From Rhynochetos jubatus (Eukaryota > Chordata > Aves > Eurypygiformes > Rhynochetidae): 64,000 bases of DNA. Location: the NCBI GenBank assembly GCA_027574665.1, contig CM050654.1:12518142-12582141 (forward strand), in the 5' to 3' direction. This document shows positions 51,138 through 63,285 of the stretch, in pieces. The notes beneath the pieces were generated by a model, which made no database searches, was not told where the DNA came from, and worked only from the letters and a program-made list of their open reading frames with translations. Position 1 is the stretch's first letter; every line of letters begins with the position of its first letter. A program made the position numbers and the translations under genes.

Positions 51138-53052
51138 AATTTCCTTTTGGATAAAACTTTAATCTACATCTGCTAGAGGCACAAGAACCTCTGAAGTGGG
51201 ATCACTGGTGGAAAATTCTTTTGGAATTATTTTTTCCCAGAATGAAATTAAAGTTTGGGGAATTTATATAAGAGGCACCCTACTGCACATCTTCCTCTTG
51301 TTGCTTTATACAAGCATATCAGAGTAATATTCCTTTAACTGTGTTTTCTGTGTATATAGACTTTCAAGACGCACCAGAAATCAACAACATTTTTAACTCA
51401 GTTTTCCACTGATAACAAGCACCGCATCATTCCTGTTTTGATGAGGCTTGTATCTAACACTGTTCATCAGCAGGTGAACCTCAGACTTTTGTCAGAGAAA
51501 AATACAGATAGCTCAAATCTTTCCTCTTTGAGCAGAAAAAGCTGGAAAGCCAGCTATTCTCCTCAGGTCTTCACAAAAGAAGTCCAGAGAGGTTCAGTTC
51601 ATCTCCTTTTTCTAATTCACCTGCATGAAGCTATTGTAAATGATGCTCTGTAAAGGGCATCGATGCAGGGACAGCAACAAAGCACAAGGCAAGACTATCA
51701 CCTTAAAATACCATTTTCAAATGGTAATTTAGTAGAACCCCATTGAATAATATCACTGAATTTGAACAGGGAAAGAGAGCTGGTGGTAGAAAGTTAACAT
51801 AAATAACATAAACAAGTTGCTATACCAGAGATATGTGGCTTCTGTTAGTGTAAGAAATGTGTCATCTGGAGATATTTTTTTTCCTGCATCTGAATATCCA
51901 CAGTAGTGCCTGCTAAAATGTCATCTTCTTTCTGCAGTGCACCAGAAGATTGTCCTTCCTTATCAGACTCTAATTTGGTACCAGTCATGCACCCACATGA
52001 CTTCTAGGCTTGATTAGTGCAATTCATTATGGCTAGGAATGAAGCCATTTGCCTTGAGACAGCTCCAGTTCTATCAACCCACTCATTCAGCAGCCAGAGC
52101 TGACAGCTCCATGCTATCAACTTTCAGCCCTCGCTCCCTGCAGAATACACAATCCAGTTCCAGGGCCTGATCTTTCCCAATGGGTGCAGGCTGCCTAATC
52201 AGAAACCATGACTGGAACTGACACTGACTGGGGCATGTGTTGGCACCAGCTGCATGGATGTGCCTGGAGACTGAGCTGACTGCGCCCTTACAGATAGCCT
52301 CTTCTCCACCTATTTGCTAAGCCAGCTCCTGTGTTCTTTGTCTACTCAAACCTCCTACTAAAAGGAGGATATTTTGCATGCACTCAAAATGATCAGAATC
52401 CCAATCTCTTTCTTCTTCTGAAGACTATTTAGTTAATTGAGATGCTGAAATAGAACTTAGGCATTTATAGTTATTATGTAAATTATTATTATATGTCAAT
52501 GTTTTTATCTGAAAATAGTATCTTATGTTATTGAGGCTCATAAACAACTGTGTAAATGCTGCTTGCCACTGTTGTTATACAAACAGATTCTGTGGTTAGA
52601 GACTCATGAGATTGAACTCACATAGGATGGACAAAAAGTCTCTGACAACAGGTAGTGGTAGATGTCTAAACAAAGACCTTTGAAACTGGGTAAGCATACA
52701 GGGATAATTTCCTTGATATTCCTTCCCAATTTCCTGCACTCTTTTCCTTAGGACCTTCTTGAAGGGATTTCCCATGGTTTTTAGTTTAATAGACTTTTAG
52801 TATATTATATATAAATTATATAGATTATGTAGAAAATGCTTATGAACAAATAGTCACTCTCCTTGCCAAAGACCTGACAAGAATAGCAGGCATAATACAT
52901 TAATAGTGTAAAAACAAAAACTGAAGGGTCTTCTGGTCCAACAAGCTAAACAGAGATCAAAATTTCCATTTGTTTTCTTTATTCTGTAGTCTGTATATGT
53001 TAGCTATCTTAAGGAATGGAAGTGCTCTGACACTCTTCAATTTTTCTCTTAG

Positions 53053-53127
53053 GAAGGAACAGCAGTGACTATATTGACCCTGGTTACACACACCGATCAG
53101 CCATGCTGAAGCCACAGCAAGACCAAG
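53053..53127 (+). CDS. Candidate internal exon, unidentified gene
   Basis: This is the best exon-like segment in the window. Upstream lie a plausible branch point (CTGAC near 53026-53030) and a strong tract ending TTCAATTTTTCTCTTAG; downstream is a consensus donor, CAAG then GTAAGC. The 75 bp are open in only one frame, phase 1 on both sides, so inclusion or skipping would preserve frame, as in a cassette exon. It encodes about 24 whole residues, including NSSDYIDPGY and SAMLKPQQDQ. They are polar, without cysteines or a membrane segment, and look like a disordered linker or cytoplasmic region. I do not recognise the protein. Flanking introns would exceed several kilobases. No conservation or transcript evidence was available, so a pseudo-exon remains possible. 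Confidence 0.42.
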
Positions 53128-56100
53128 GTAAGCATTGCTTACAGACAGAGCAAACCCCGTTGTTTTAGTAATTACGGAAAACTTCAGTCATAATCTTTAT
53201 ATTCCTCATATACAAATATCCTCTCTATGTATAGTGCTGAAAATGGGAATGTAGCATGGCTGTACCAGGTCACACCAAAAGTGATTTCTCTTCCATCTGT
53301 GATGCCAAAGGAAGAATGTATGTGTATGTACAACTAGTATTTCCAGCCTACAGTCATTTGCAGCCTGCGAGCATTTTGAGATTAGTGTAGTTTTGACAAA
53401 TGTTTTCCACTTCTCGAACTCTCTTTTTGGAGATGCAGTAACAATAATCACCTAAAAGGAAAGCTGAAAAATATCAAGTGTGACTTTAAAGTAGCTAGAG
53501 AAAAACTGCATTTAAAATGTTAAAACATGTATATTTACATGGTTGGCTAGATTTCCTGTTGAATGCTTTGGAGAGATAGTGCACCACAACATTTCCTGGT
53601 TCATCATAATACCTGCTTTAATGTATTAGGTTGCTATGTGTATTGTTAGTGCGAGAAGCAGGGTTGAATCTGGAAGCAATGTTCCTTTAAATCTGTATTA
53701 GAAATCAATATCCAGAAGACTTTTCAAGGCTAGAATATGATGTGGTTGTAAAGCAAACAAAGGAGCAGCAGCATAAATGACAGCTTTATTAAAACACTAG
53801 GCTTCACCTAAGGCCAAAATCATGTCTAAGTGGAATAAAATTGCCAGTAATGATATTGGTCATTAATGTTTAATTATGCATTTCATTATGTATGGTTCTT
53901 ATTGTAAAGGAGTTTATTAGCAACAATTAGAGTGCCTCTCTTCTAATTTATATGCACCTGTTCTTAATTACCATGGTATTGAAATCAATACTGAAAAATG
54001 CTTAGGTACTTTACATTCTATATAAAGTGTTGTATACAACTAGGATTACACACCTTCAATGAGCTCTGCTGACATTGGATATACCTCGTGCTGTTCAGCA
54101 CCTTATGGTTATTAGCTGAAAATCAAGTTAACATCTGCTAAAAGATGTTCCTCTTTGTCTTAAAATGAGGTCAGATCATATCTTCTTGTAAAATCTAAGT
54201 TTCATCATGAAGGCAGAAGTTATCTGAGTATTAAACTGATATTTGTATCCATTTTAAAATAATCTTTTGTTTTCTATCGTTTATAACTTCTCTGGTTTAG
54301 AGTGTCTGTCACTATTGTAGGCCACTGGTGTATGCAGTATACATACTATAACTGTTAATTCAACTTTCACAGCATTCATTACCATACAATGTCCTGACAG
54401 AAATAGTTGCTAGGGATAGTAACTATGTGCCAACAGTAAGAAAGATAGCCTCCGTCATTTCATGTGAGACAACAGAGTAAAAGCCATTATCCGTTCACTG
54501 TTCACACACCTGTTCAACATTAAAAATAATTCTTATTTTTTGTAACTTTTCATACATAGCCAGGCATTCTATACAAAAAGTCCAGTTTCTATTTACCTTT
54601 AAACAGGTAGTGGTGCTTTCTCATGTAATTAATGAAAATTTTTCTTGATGTGTATCAGTGATTATGTTTAACAAACAACCCTTCAAACAAGTAAGCAATC
54701 CTAAAAATAGTAACCCTTTTAACTTCAGCAAAGCATCAGTGAGGTTATAGAGTCGTGCCCCAAAATTGCTCGGACCAAGCAACAACCACAGGAGTAGTAT
54801 GAGCACACTCCCAAGTTCTTTCTTCGCCTCTAGCATTTTGGTTTTGAAACCATACAGCCCACTGAGATTTCAAACACGTTACTACTTAACACCATTAAAG
54901 CTAAGAAATGGCTTGTGGTAAATTGAACCTCAAGCACAGCAGGCACATGTAGGAAGCCAGGCGTGGCTGTCTAGATTGTATCTGATTCTCCAACTGTCAG
55001 GCAGATATTAGGCATGCTCCAGGCAAAATGTGGCTCATGGTGTCCTTCTAGGTGCCAGACCTGTTCTGGTTTAGTCTTAGGTATACTTGAGTCAGGTCAG
55101 CCACACGGCCTTTCTCTTTCTCTCTTTGTTGGCCATCCTCCCACTTATTGAAGCTACAGCAGCATTAGAGAAATGGCTCCATGTGATGAATGGTCTTTAA
55201 AACACTTAAATCTCTGATCTAACCTATGTGGTCACACGTCTGAAGTGAAAGGATTTTGACCTATGCTGTCTTGCACCCATTGCAGAATTCACAGTGTGCT
55301 TTGCAAAAAGCAAAAACACAGGAAGCGAGGCAATACCATAGCACCAATATTGTAACAGGAAATATTAGCAATATTCCATATAGCCTTTTTAGTACTGCAA
55401 AGAAAACTGACCCATGATACACTAATACACAGAAATAACATCAACCTATTTTTCATAGGAACCCAAATGAAAGTTCATTCCCAGTTACAACTTAAAGATG
55501 TGATATGCCCATAATAAACTATAGCATCTTTTTACATGAGATTGGAGTTCTCTTACACAAAGTTTTTCAGTGCATCCTGTACTAGATGAACTAGATTTAC
55601 TGGCATCTGGAGATGATGCCACAAATTTTGTCTCAGGTTCACAAGAAGGTGAAATAGGGCAAAACTGTCTTCATAATATGACTCTAGCAGATGGAACCTT
55701 CAAGGAAAAACTGACCAGTGTAGCAAATACATAAAAAGCATAAGAACAAAGCAATGCTCATGATCGTGTGGAGGTTAGGATTTGGATCTGAACACTTCAG
55801 ACTCAAACAGTAACAAAACAAATTAGCACTGGCAAACAACAGCTAGAGCTTACTTCTAGTGCAAATTCAAGGCTATTATTTGGGGATTTTTTTCTGAAAT
55901 ATATGATTTATAGATGCTACACCTGCAACCCATATCTTAATTGCATTGCTCTGATGGTTTGGCTTTAATGTACATTTTAAAATGTGAAGCCAACAAACCA
56001 ATAACATCCTTTTTAAAGGTTTATTTAAATTACTGGTTTGCATCCATTACTTTAATTATTTTTATTTAAAATAGCCATTCAAATGAACAGTCTTGAAAGA

Positions 56101-59100
56101 TCACTTTTTTCAGAAGGACAATATCAACACTGCGAAAATGTCTGCAATATAATTACATTGTCAATGCACTTTAAATTATGCAGTTTATCTTCACAGAAAA
56201 ATACCCTAGACAAAAACAATTGTTAGATGTAGTCACATAATCTACTTAATTCTGTTGCTCAAATGTGGCAAATACTGTTTTAGGGCTTTTAGTATGTGTG
56301 GAAGGTTACAGAAGAGAAGTGGGTGACATCCTTGTACCGGGCCAGCATCCCTGCTTTTATCCTCCAGTTCACTAGAGACTGGCTGTTTCTATTTCTGGGC
56401 CTTTCCTGTAACAGTTAGTTATACTGAACCGTGTAGCGAATTTATGACACGCACAAATTACGTATCAGTCTCCCTTTCTCTTTGTATAGAAACTCAGCTT
56501 TGTGATGCAGTACAAGGCTTTTGTCTGGTTTGGGATCAATCACTGAGACTCTGCTGTTGTAAAGAGACCGGAATTGTTGATTAATCTTCTACTTCAATAG
56601 CTTTGCCTTTCATGAAGTAAAATTGACTTCCTTATCTGAGCTTGTGAAGAACTGGAATGTGTACCTTTCTTGATTCATAGCTCAGGATAGGCAGTAATGG
56701 AAAAGCTGTGAAATCAGCAGCTTTTAGGATACCAGAAATCACAGGTTTAGGGACAAAAGTTTGATATTACTTATGGGTGAAGTGCATGTTGTACAGTAAC
56801 TAGATAGTACTTTTTAAATAGAAGAGTAGTTTTACTTCTGTGATGGCAGAAAGTCTCTTCATTCATAAATGGATATTTAAATTGGGGAAAATGAGAGCCT
56901 TGGGGAGCATTAGCTTTTTTACAGATCTGGTTTATTTATTCACTGCTGGAGAGCTTCACGACAGTTTATATAGTACAACAAATCTCTTCAGTTGCAAGAG
57001 ACATAAATTTATTCCACTGTGTTTAAATCAGTTGGGAAAATTAGAAGAAATTTTGAGTTTAACTACTGAGTAATTTACAGCTGCTTTTTCAAGGACCAGC
57101 AGGCCCAGGAATAGAGAGCATTTCCAACATAGTCTTACGTATTTTCTGGCCAGATGGTAGAAAGAAGCATTGGAAATCTAATTAATACCCTGTGGTATTC
57201 TTTACCAGCTTTATGGTTACTGACCTTTCAGATACTTCTCCAAACCTTGTGAGAATCTTCTCTAGTAATATAGATACAGGTGATAGCTGTACCTAGTATC
57301 CCTCTTGGGCACTACAAAAAGGAGTCAAATCTTGGTTCTCTTCTTTGATTTAACTGAAGGTCTGTGACAGTCTCCTATGTAGAAACTAACATTTGAAGAG
57401 CTATATTGTTTCCAGTTTCTTTCCCCTGGAGTCTGGAAGTGGCTGTACAATCCTTGAATAGCCACCAACACAAATGCTTGAATCAAAGCCTGAAAAAGAG
57501 GGTCTGTATCACTTCTAATTTAGTCTAGACTTTAACCTTTTATCCACCATCTACCTCATCTATTTTGCAATAAAAATGCAAATTATTTCACCCTATAGTG
57601 TTCCAGACCTAGATCCCAGTTCCACATGGCTGCTCTTTGACTAACTTCATATTTTGTCCATTTTCTTTCCACTGAGAAGATACTCATATGCTGCATTAAT
57701 GTTCTGTAGACAGAAGAGATAAATCATCCAGGTATACCACAGCTACTCCCCAGTCTGCAAAATAATTGCCTTGATAGCCACATTTTCTTACTGTTTGCTC
57801 CTGCTTTCAGAACTGTCTGCATTAATAATGAGGCTGTGCATCTAGATATTACTATAGCAGGGAATAAGCTCTACTAAAGTTTAACAGTCACTGTCTGTGC
57901 GAAGATCATCTTTTCTATGGGTTCTACACACATAATAGTTAGAAGAAACAATAAGGAGTGTACTTCTATCTGTACTGCATCAATAAACAGAACAGGGAAT
58001 TTGTACCACTAATGACAAAATATTACTCCAACAAAAGGGAAAAAATGTGTTACAGACCTTTGATGTAGGTTCTATTCCTCAGTCATGTTGTATAGTCCTT
58101 TATCACATATAAATGTTTGTGTCTACAGAAAGACAAACATTTTACAGAGGTGTTACCCACCAGAAGGTGGTGGCAATGTTTATGAATCTTTCCAGCACCT
58201 GGAATCAATACCTGAAATGTAAGTTAGACACTGGAATACTAAGAACTTTGGTAGTGTGTTTTACCACACTTTGGGATTGCAGCACTGGAATCTTTGACCT
58301 GTGGACACCTGCAATTTGGACTGTCCTGACATTGTGATTCTTCTGTAGTTTCTTGTAGCATCAGCAGGATTTAACTAAGCCTGCAAGTAAGGAGCTTGAA
58401 ATAAAAACAATGTGTTCAACACAGCCAGGGTATGAAGGTCACCTTAGGAAAAAGGAAATCAATATACACCAAGAAGAAAGGGCCAATGTAAAATATAACA
58501 TACTATTATCCCGACACACAGTGTTCTACACAGCTTACTGTCAACAAGTGCTCAGAAATAACAAGAGAGATGGAGTAAAATCCCTCATACAATTGTTTTT
58601 TTGGTCATGTTTTGGTCATCATTTCTGCAGGGATGAGTGAGATGAGTGCTTTTGGTTGTACTTTTGAACAACAGAACAGATCAGTTGAGAAAATATAACT
58701 TTGGTACTTCCCATTTGCTTTGGCAGCATAATGGAATCAAGATAGAATAAGGTATTAAGTATCATTACTATGGGGCGAAAGTGGAAGGACTTTATTCTAC
58801 AAATGCCATCATTAAAAGTGAAGGGAAATCCAGCTACCAGTGCAAGGTAAATTCCTGCATAAGAGAATACAACCAGTGAGCTATGGATGTTGTCTGAAAA
58901 CCTTATTAGTTCAATGAATCACGTTTATATAGACACTAATAATTATAATATAAATAAGGCAGTCAGAATAATGTAAAATAGCCCATCATATAATGCTCGG
59001 TGTGTCAATGTTATTACCACAGTGTTACAATTACTGAAGTTTAATAGACAAATGTAAGACACACAAAGTAATTGAGATAAAAGAGGACAGTAAATTGGCA

Positions 59101-60338
59101 TAGTACAGCACAGTGATGAGCCACAGTTATTAATTTCAACAATTACAAACTTATAGAGCAAGTCCTGCTTCTCTTATTCCAACAAATGATGATGTTAAAG
59201 CAATTAGTCTAGCATTCCTTTACTTTGTAAATCTGGAGGGTTTGTTAAACATCCCACCTGGATTTTCTGCAATGTTGCGCTGCTTATGTTTCAGTGTTTC
59301 TTCCACAGCGTTAATTGCAGATGGGAAAATTCCCTGAAGTGCTGTAGAATGTCTGTGCGCTTTGAAGTGTCTGTCCTGAGTGTGGCAGACGTGCCATCAG
59401 CCTGCCTCAAAGCTAAGACATTCATGGATCCCAAATGAAATCAACCAATTCCTTTTTGGGTGTCTCACACTAAAAATACCTCTCCTTTACTATCCCTGGA
59501 TTTCTATCATATGCTCCTGCCCTTTTGAATGGCTTCTTCAGAGGGAGGTAAAGAAACTGACTCTCAAGACAGTTTTAAGAAAGGGGGGGGAGAAAAAGGA
59601 GAAAATAATCCAGTGAGATACAGTAGTGGTCATGTTTCTACGTTCCAAAGACAAAAGGCAGGACAGAGGTTTTGCACGACCAAAATAATTGCCATTATAA
59701 GAACCAAGCCAGATCTAGAGAAGTACTAAAAGTCTAGCCTAGCAAGCAAGTCAACTTGGTGGCACCCTGGCATGATTTACATCAGACATTTCCCAGACAA
59801 GAATTTCCATTGGTAAGGGACAAGAAGAGACTCCCCTTGTAGTTTTAGGAGCAAGGGATACTGCCTGACTACTGGCTTTAGAAGTCAGCTGAATGAGATC
59901 TGGTGATTAATCAGGAAATACACAAAACAAAGTGCTTATGTGGTAGGATAACCGGCAAAAACCTTGTTGAGTTCACACATCCTCTGAACCCTCTAACTTG
60001 TCCAGGTGTCTATGATTTTTCTAAAAGCCCCATCAAAACTCTCTGCCCTCATTGCACTATGGGTTTGTGAGTAGTTATCTGGTCTTAAAATAGTCTGAAA
60101 AATGAGGGTGACCTAATTCTCCGCACAGTCACAATGTCCAGCAATTAATTCTTCTGTTCCCAAAACAATATTCCCTTCTGCTAGTTGCACCTGTGGTCCT
60201 TCTGCAGCTTCTTCCTCATGCCATCTTCTTTAATCCCAGAGGGCTGCAGAGGATCCTCAGCCTGACCGCTCCACAGAGCAGGAAAAAGTGAGAAGACGGC
60301 ATAAGATACAGTGTGTCAGTTGGGGGCTGAGGGGGAAG

Positions 60339-60352
60339 AAAAAAAAAAAAAA
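60339..60352 (+). repeat. Poly(A) run, A14
   Basis: Fourteen A follow GAGGGGGAAG. Read on the minus strand it forms part of a long polypyrimidine tract ending in CAG, but no donor follows at a suitable distance. Confidence 0.9.
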
Positions 60353-61250
60353 GATGCAGGTATCTTGAGATGCTTCAAGGCTTTTAATGAATGAGAATGT
60401 ACTGTGAATTAAATGCTTTCAAAGAGAGAAGGAAACCATTTTTTAAATGTTTTCAAGTTCAGCGTTTTAAGTGTTTTCAAGTTAATTAATTTCAATTAAT
60501 ACTTTGCATAGATATTAATAGGGAACAACTAAGATTGGATGAGACTGAAAATACCCGGGTTTAATTTGAATTTTTGCAGGAAATCAGAAGGACAGTTAAA
60601 AAGGATAATGTACAAATAAGAAGGGAAGATAACAGCGTGAAAACTCATTAAGTACAGCCTCAAAATATTTTGATTTGCAGAACCCCTTCAGTATAGTATT
60701 GAAGAAATTTTCCACCATTCCTAGGATTTGTAGTTGGAAATCTTTAGAATCTGGGAAAGATCAGAGGTTTGTGCCTGTTTAACAGTATTACCTGTGAGTC
60801 TGAGTATAAGAAAAAAATATGTAAAGCTGGGAAAAGGAATTACTGCCAGAATATATGTATGCATTTTCCTGCCACTGTAAGAATGTACAGATTATCAGTC
60901 TGGGTCACTTTGTCTCTGGACGAAATTCAAGAATTCATCCATAGGCCTTGTTTTTCCAGCTGCTTTTCTTCAAAGGTATCTATGTGAGCTCTGTCAGCAT
61001 AAATCTTCCCATGAAAGAGCAGCATCTGCATCCTGCCCCATAATATGCACACCCTTTTTAAGGCTGCCTCATGGGAGACTTGGGTGTCATGTCTGATGGG
61101 GGAAGAAGCAGTGTCAATTGCCTGTTGTACGGCTCCTCTAAAAAACCATGTCCAGGATGAGTTATTTCACAAAGACCAAAATAACTTCTTGCTCTTGTGA
61201 GGAGTGTCACTATGTTTCTCTGTGTCAGCTTAACTAGAATGTGACAGCTA

Positions 61251-61274
61251 CTTTATCAGTTGCTACTGATAAAG
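61251..61274. promoter_or_regulatory. Perfect palindromic pair of GATA motifs (hairpin)
   Basis: CTTTATCAGT (61251-61260) and ACTGATAAAG (61265-61274) are exact reverse complements around a 4-nt TGCT loop. Each arm holds TGATAA, a match to the GATA-factor consensus WGATAR, so the two sites face each other at short spacing. Paired or palindromic GATA sites are known binding arrangements for GATA factors. That this one is bound is inference from motif sequence alone. Confidence 0.25.
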
Positions 61275-61596
61275 CCAGATCTACTGTATGAAAAACTAAA
61301 AAGAGATTTAAGTATACCCTTGGGATAGTGCTTTAAATACAGACCAATTTCTAGGATTTAGTACAGTAAAATAGAAAGTTGAAATATCCTTTATATGAAA
61401 ACAGAGTCAAAGAAGGCATTAATTTCTTAAATGAGCTATTTCAAGCCTGAGAGTATTTTCAGAACTGCATTTCAGACACAGAAAATCCAAATCCTAACTT
61501 TTCACACTAGTTCATATCCAAAAGGGATGTAGAAACCTTGAAATGTTTCATAAGATGGAAATCCTTCTCCCCCACTAGTTAGAATTTAACCTGTTA

Positions 61597-61660
61597 CTCC
61601 TCTCCCTGCCTGCCTCCCTGCCCTGCGCACCCCCCCCCCACCCCCCCCCCACCCCCCCCC
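61597..61660 (+). repeat. Pyrimidine tract with C10-A-C10-A-C9 array
   Basis: A CCTG/CCTC-rich pyrimidine stretch (61597-61628) leads into three C runs of 10, 10 and 9 separated by single A (61630-61660). The minus strand therefore carries three long G runs, with strong quadruplex potential, and the plus strand could form an i-motif (inference). A CAAA-rich stretch follows. Such arrays are mutable and are often misassembled. Confidence 0.92.
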
Positions 61661-62374
61661 AAAAGACCACAAACAACCAAAAACAAACAATAAAGGAATT
61701 CATAATGTTGGTCATTGAGGTATTCATGTAAAAATGAAACAGGAACCTCAGCATTTATAATATAATTATGTATGCATTTCCTTTAAAGTCTGATCTGGCA
61801 TCTACTGACATCAAAGAATAGACCTCTTTTGGATGAGACTAATCACTGATGAGATGAATGATAATAATCACGGTAATGAGGATGCTATGTTGCAGAGTCT
61901 GCCCATATTATGAATCCTAGGTGAAGACCCCATTATTAATTTGTGCTTACAGTTGGAAAAAACCACAAGTCTGTTTACCCATAAAATGAACATATCAAAC
62001 TTTCTGATTCAAAAGCTAATGTTATAAATACAGAAACTTAAGTCATCTCAGACAAGAAATTTCATGTAACCTACTGCCAGTTTTATCATATGTTAAATAA
62101 TCCTTTCCTGCACTTCATTGAGCCCTAATAACATTTGTATTTCTTTCTGAATTGAAACCATGTTAGCATGACAAATACTAGAAGAGAAATCTACTGGGTG
62201 ATTTATGGGAATGATTTATGAGGAACTTGGTAGAGCAGCCTTTAACAATACCAAATGCTGGAACCTTAGCCATGACCTTCATTAACCAGAGAAATATTGC
62301 CAGTTATTAAAAAAGATTAGCTATAAGTGCCAAATTTTACTTACAATTGATGCAAGTGTCCTGAAAAACCCACC

Positions 62375-62389
62375 AAAAAAAAAAAAAAA
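62375..62389 (+). repeat. Poly(A) run, A15
   Basis: Fifteen A follow AACCCACC and precede GAGGC. It is a simple homopolymer about 390 bases upstream of the solo LTR and not part of it. Confidence 0.9.
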
Positions 62390-62771
62390 GAGGCAGGTTT
62401 GGTAGAAGGAAACAAAAAATCTGCCTATGGGTGAGAAAAATAAATTTCCAAACCAGAGTTGAGTAATTATTGAAGACCAAATTCTGGATGCCAAAAACAA
62501 AACAAAAACCTCAGAGGTGAAATGACAGGCAGTTCTCCAGAGGTTATGTCACCAACAGTGCCACTGTGCCTTGTCAGGTGGATACCCTTCCTCACTGAGT
62601 ACTGAAGCCAGGAGGCATCAAGTGGACCAGGAGCATTCTGTCCTGCCAGGTTGCTCCAGCATCATGTTGGAGCACAGACTCTGATCTCACAGATAATACA
62701 GTCCTATTCTTTTATACCAGGGCTGTGGAAGAAATGGGGTTGAGATAGCACACATTTAGGAGCCTTTTTGG

Positions 62772-62776
62772 GAGGG
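62772..62776. repeat. Left target-site duplication of the solo LTR
   Basis: GAGGG immediately precedes the LTR and GAGGC follows it (63286-63290). Four of five bases match. A 5-bp duplication is the size expected for ERV-L insertions, so the pair supports both LTR boundaries. The mismatch fits post-insertion mutation. Confidence 0.6.
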
Positions 62777-63285
62777 TGTGCTGGGTAGAGTGAATTTTCT
62801 TCACAGTAGCTAGTGTGGGGCCATGTTTTCAATCTGTGCTGAGAAGAATGTTGATAACAATGTTACAGTAGTTGCCTAGCAATGTTTATATTAAGCCAAC
62901 GATTTTTCAGTTTCTGATACTGCATCTGTGTTCCCAGCTTCTTCTCCTCAAGAAGCAGGGAAGAGATACAGCCAGGACAGCTGACCAAAGGGACATTTGA
63001 TGCCATAAGATATAATAATATATAAGTTGGGGAAAGTTGGCCAGGGGGATCACTGCTTGGGGTCTGTCTGGGAGTCAATCGGCAGGTAGTGAGCGGTTGT
63101 ATTGGTTTCATTATTAGTAGTAGTAGTATTTTCATTACATATTATTATCATTATTTCAATTATTAAACTCTTCTTAACACAGTAGTTTTCTTACCTTTTT
63201 TCCCTCTGATTCTCTCTCCATCCCACTGGGGCAGGGGGGAGTGGCTGCGTGGTGCTTAGTTGCTGACTGGAGTTAAACCATAACA
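62777..63285 (+). mobile_element. Solo LTR of an avian ERV-L type endogenous retrovirus
   Basis: The segment begins TGTGCTGGG and ends GTTAAACCATAACA, giving the TG...CA termini of an LTR. Hallmarks of the avian ERV-L LTR family are present in order: TTTTCTTCACAGTAGC near the start, a block around GACAGCTGACCAAAGGGA, a TATA-like TATATAA (63019-63025), GATCACTGCTTGGGGTCTG, an internal ATT/TAG-rich microsatellite (about 63108-63153), a polyadenylation-type ATTAAA (63162-63167), CTCTGATTCTCTCTCCATCC and GTGGTGCTTAGTTGCTGAC. Length is about 509 bp. No gag or pol sequence adjoins it, so it is a solo LTR, the usual result of recombination between paired LTRs. CpG positions near the 3' end appear decayed, suggesting an old insertion. 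Confidence 0.9.

Larger units (their letters stand above)
44591..53052. other. AT-rich noncoding stretch
   Basis: No gene is seen. The stretch contains a TA dinucleotide run (46800-46812), T14 (48317-48330), a G-rich purine run (48896-48941), TG7 (50052-50065), T21 (51117-51137) and a GC-richer patch near 52040-52340. The 121-codon minus-strand frame at 47033-47398 lies in a pyrimidine-rich plus-strand segment, has no recognised domain, and is regarded as chance. Confidence 0.65.
53128..62776. other. AT-rich noncoding stretch
   Basis: No conventional gene is seen. The stretch contains an ATTA/TAAT-rich block just downstream of the candidate exon (about 53838-53990), an ambiguous exon-like segment at 58129-58218, A14 (60339-60352), a palindromic GATA-motif hairpin (61251-61274), a C-homopolymer array (61597-61660) and A15 (62375-62389). 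The other parts look like unique sequence. Confidence 0.65.

Noticed and set aside
56490..56558. Plus-strand exon-like segment after TCTCTTTGTATAG
   Set aside because: The acceptor is good but the only usable donor is weak (GTAAAG), and joining it onward to 58129 would create a TAA stop.
60221..60337. Minus-strand exon-like segment after a very strong pyrimidine tract and CAG
   Set aside because: The frame is open for about 36 codons but ends in a stop without any GT donor matching consensus and without a nearby AATAAA.
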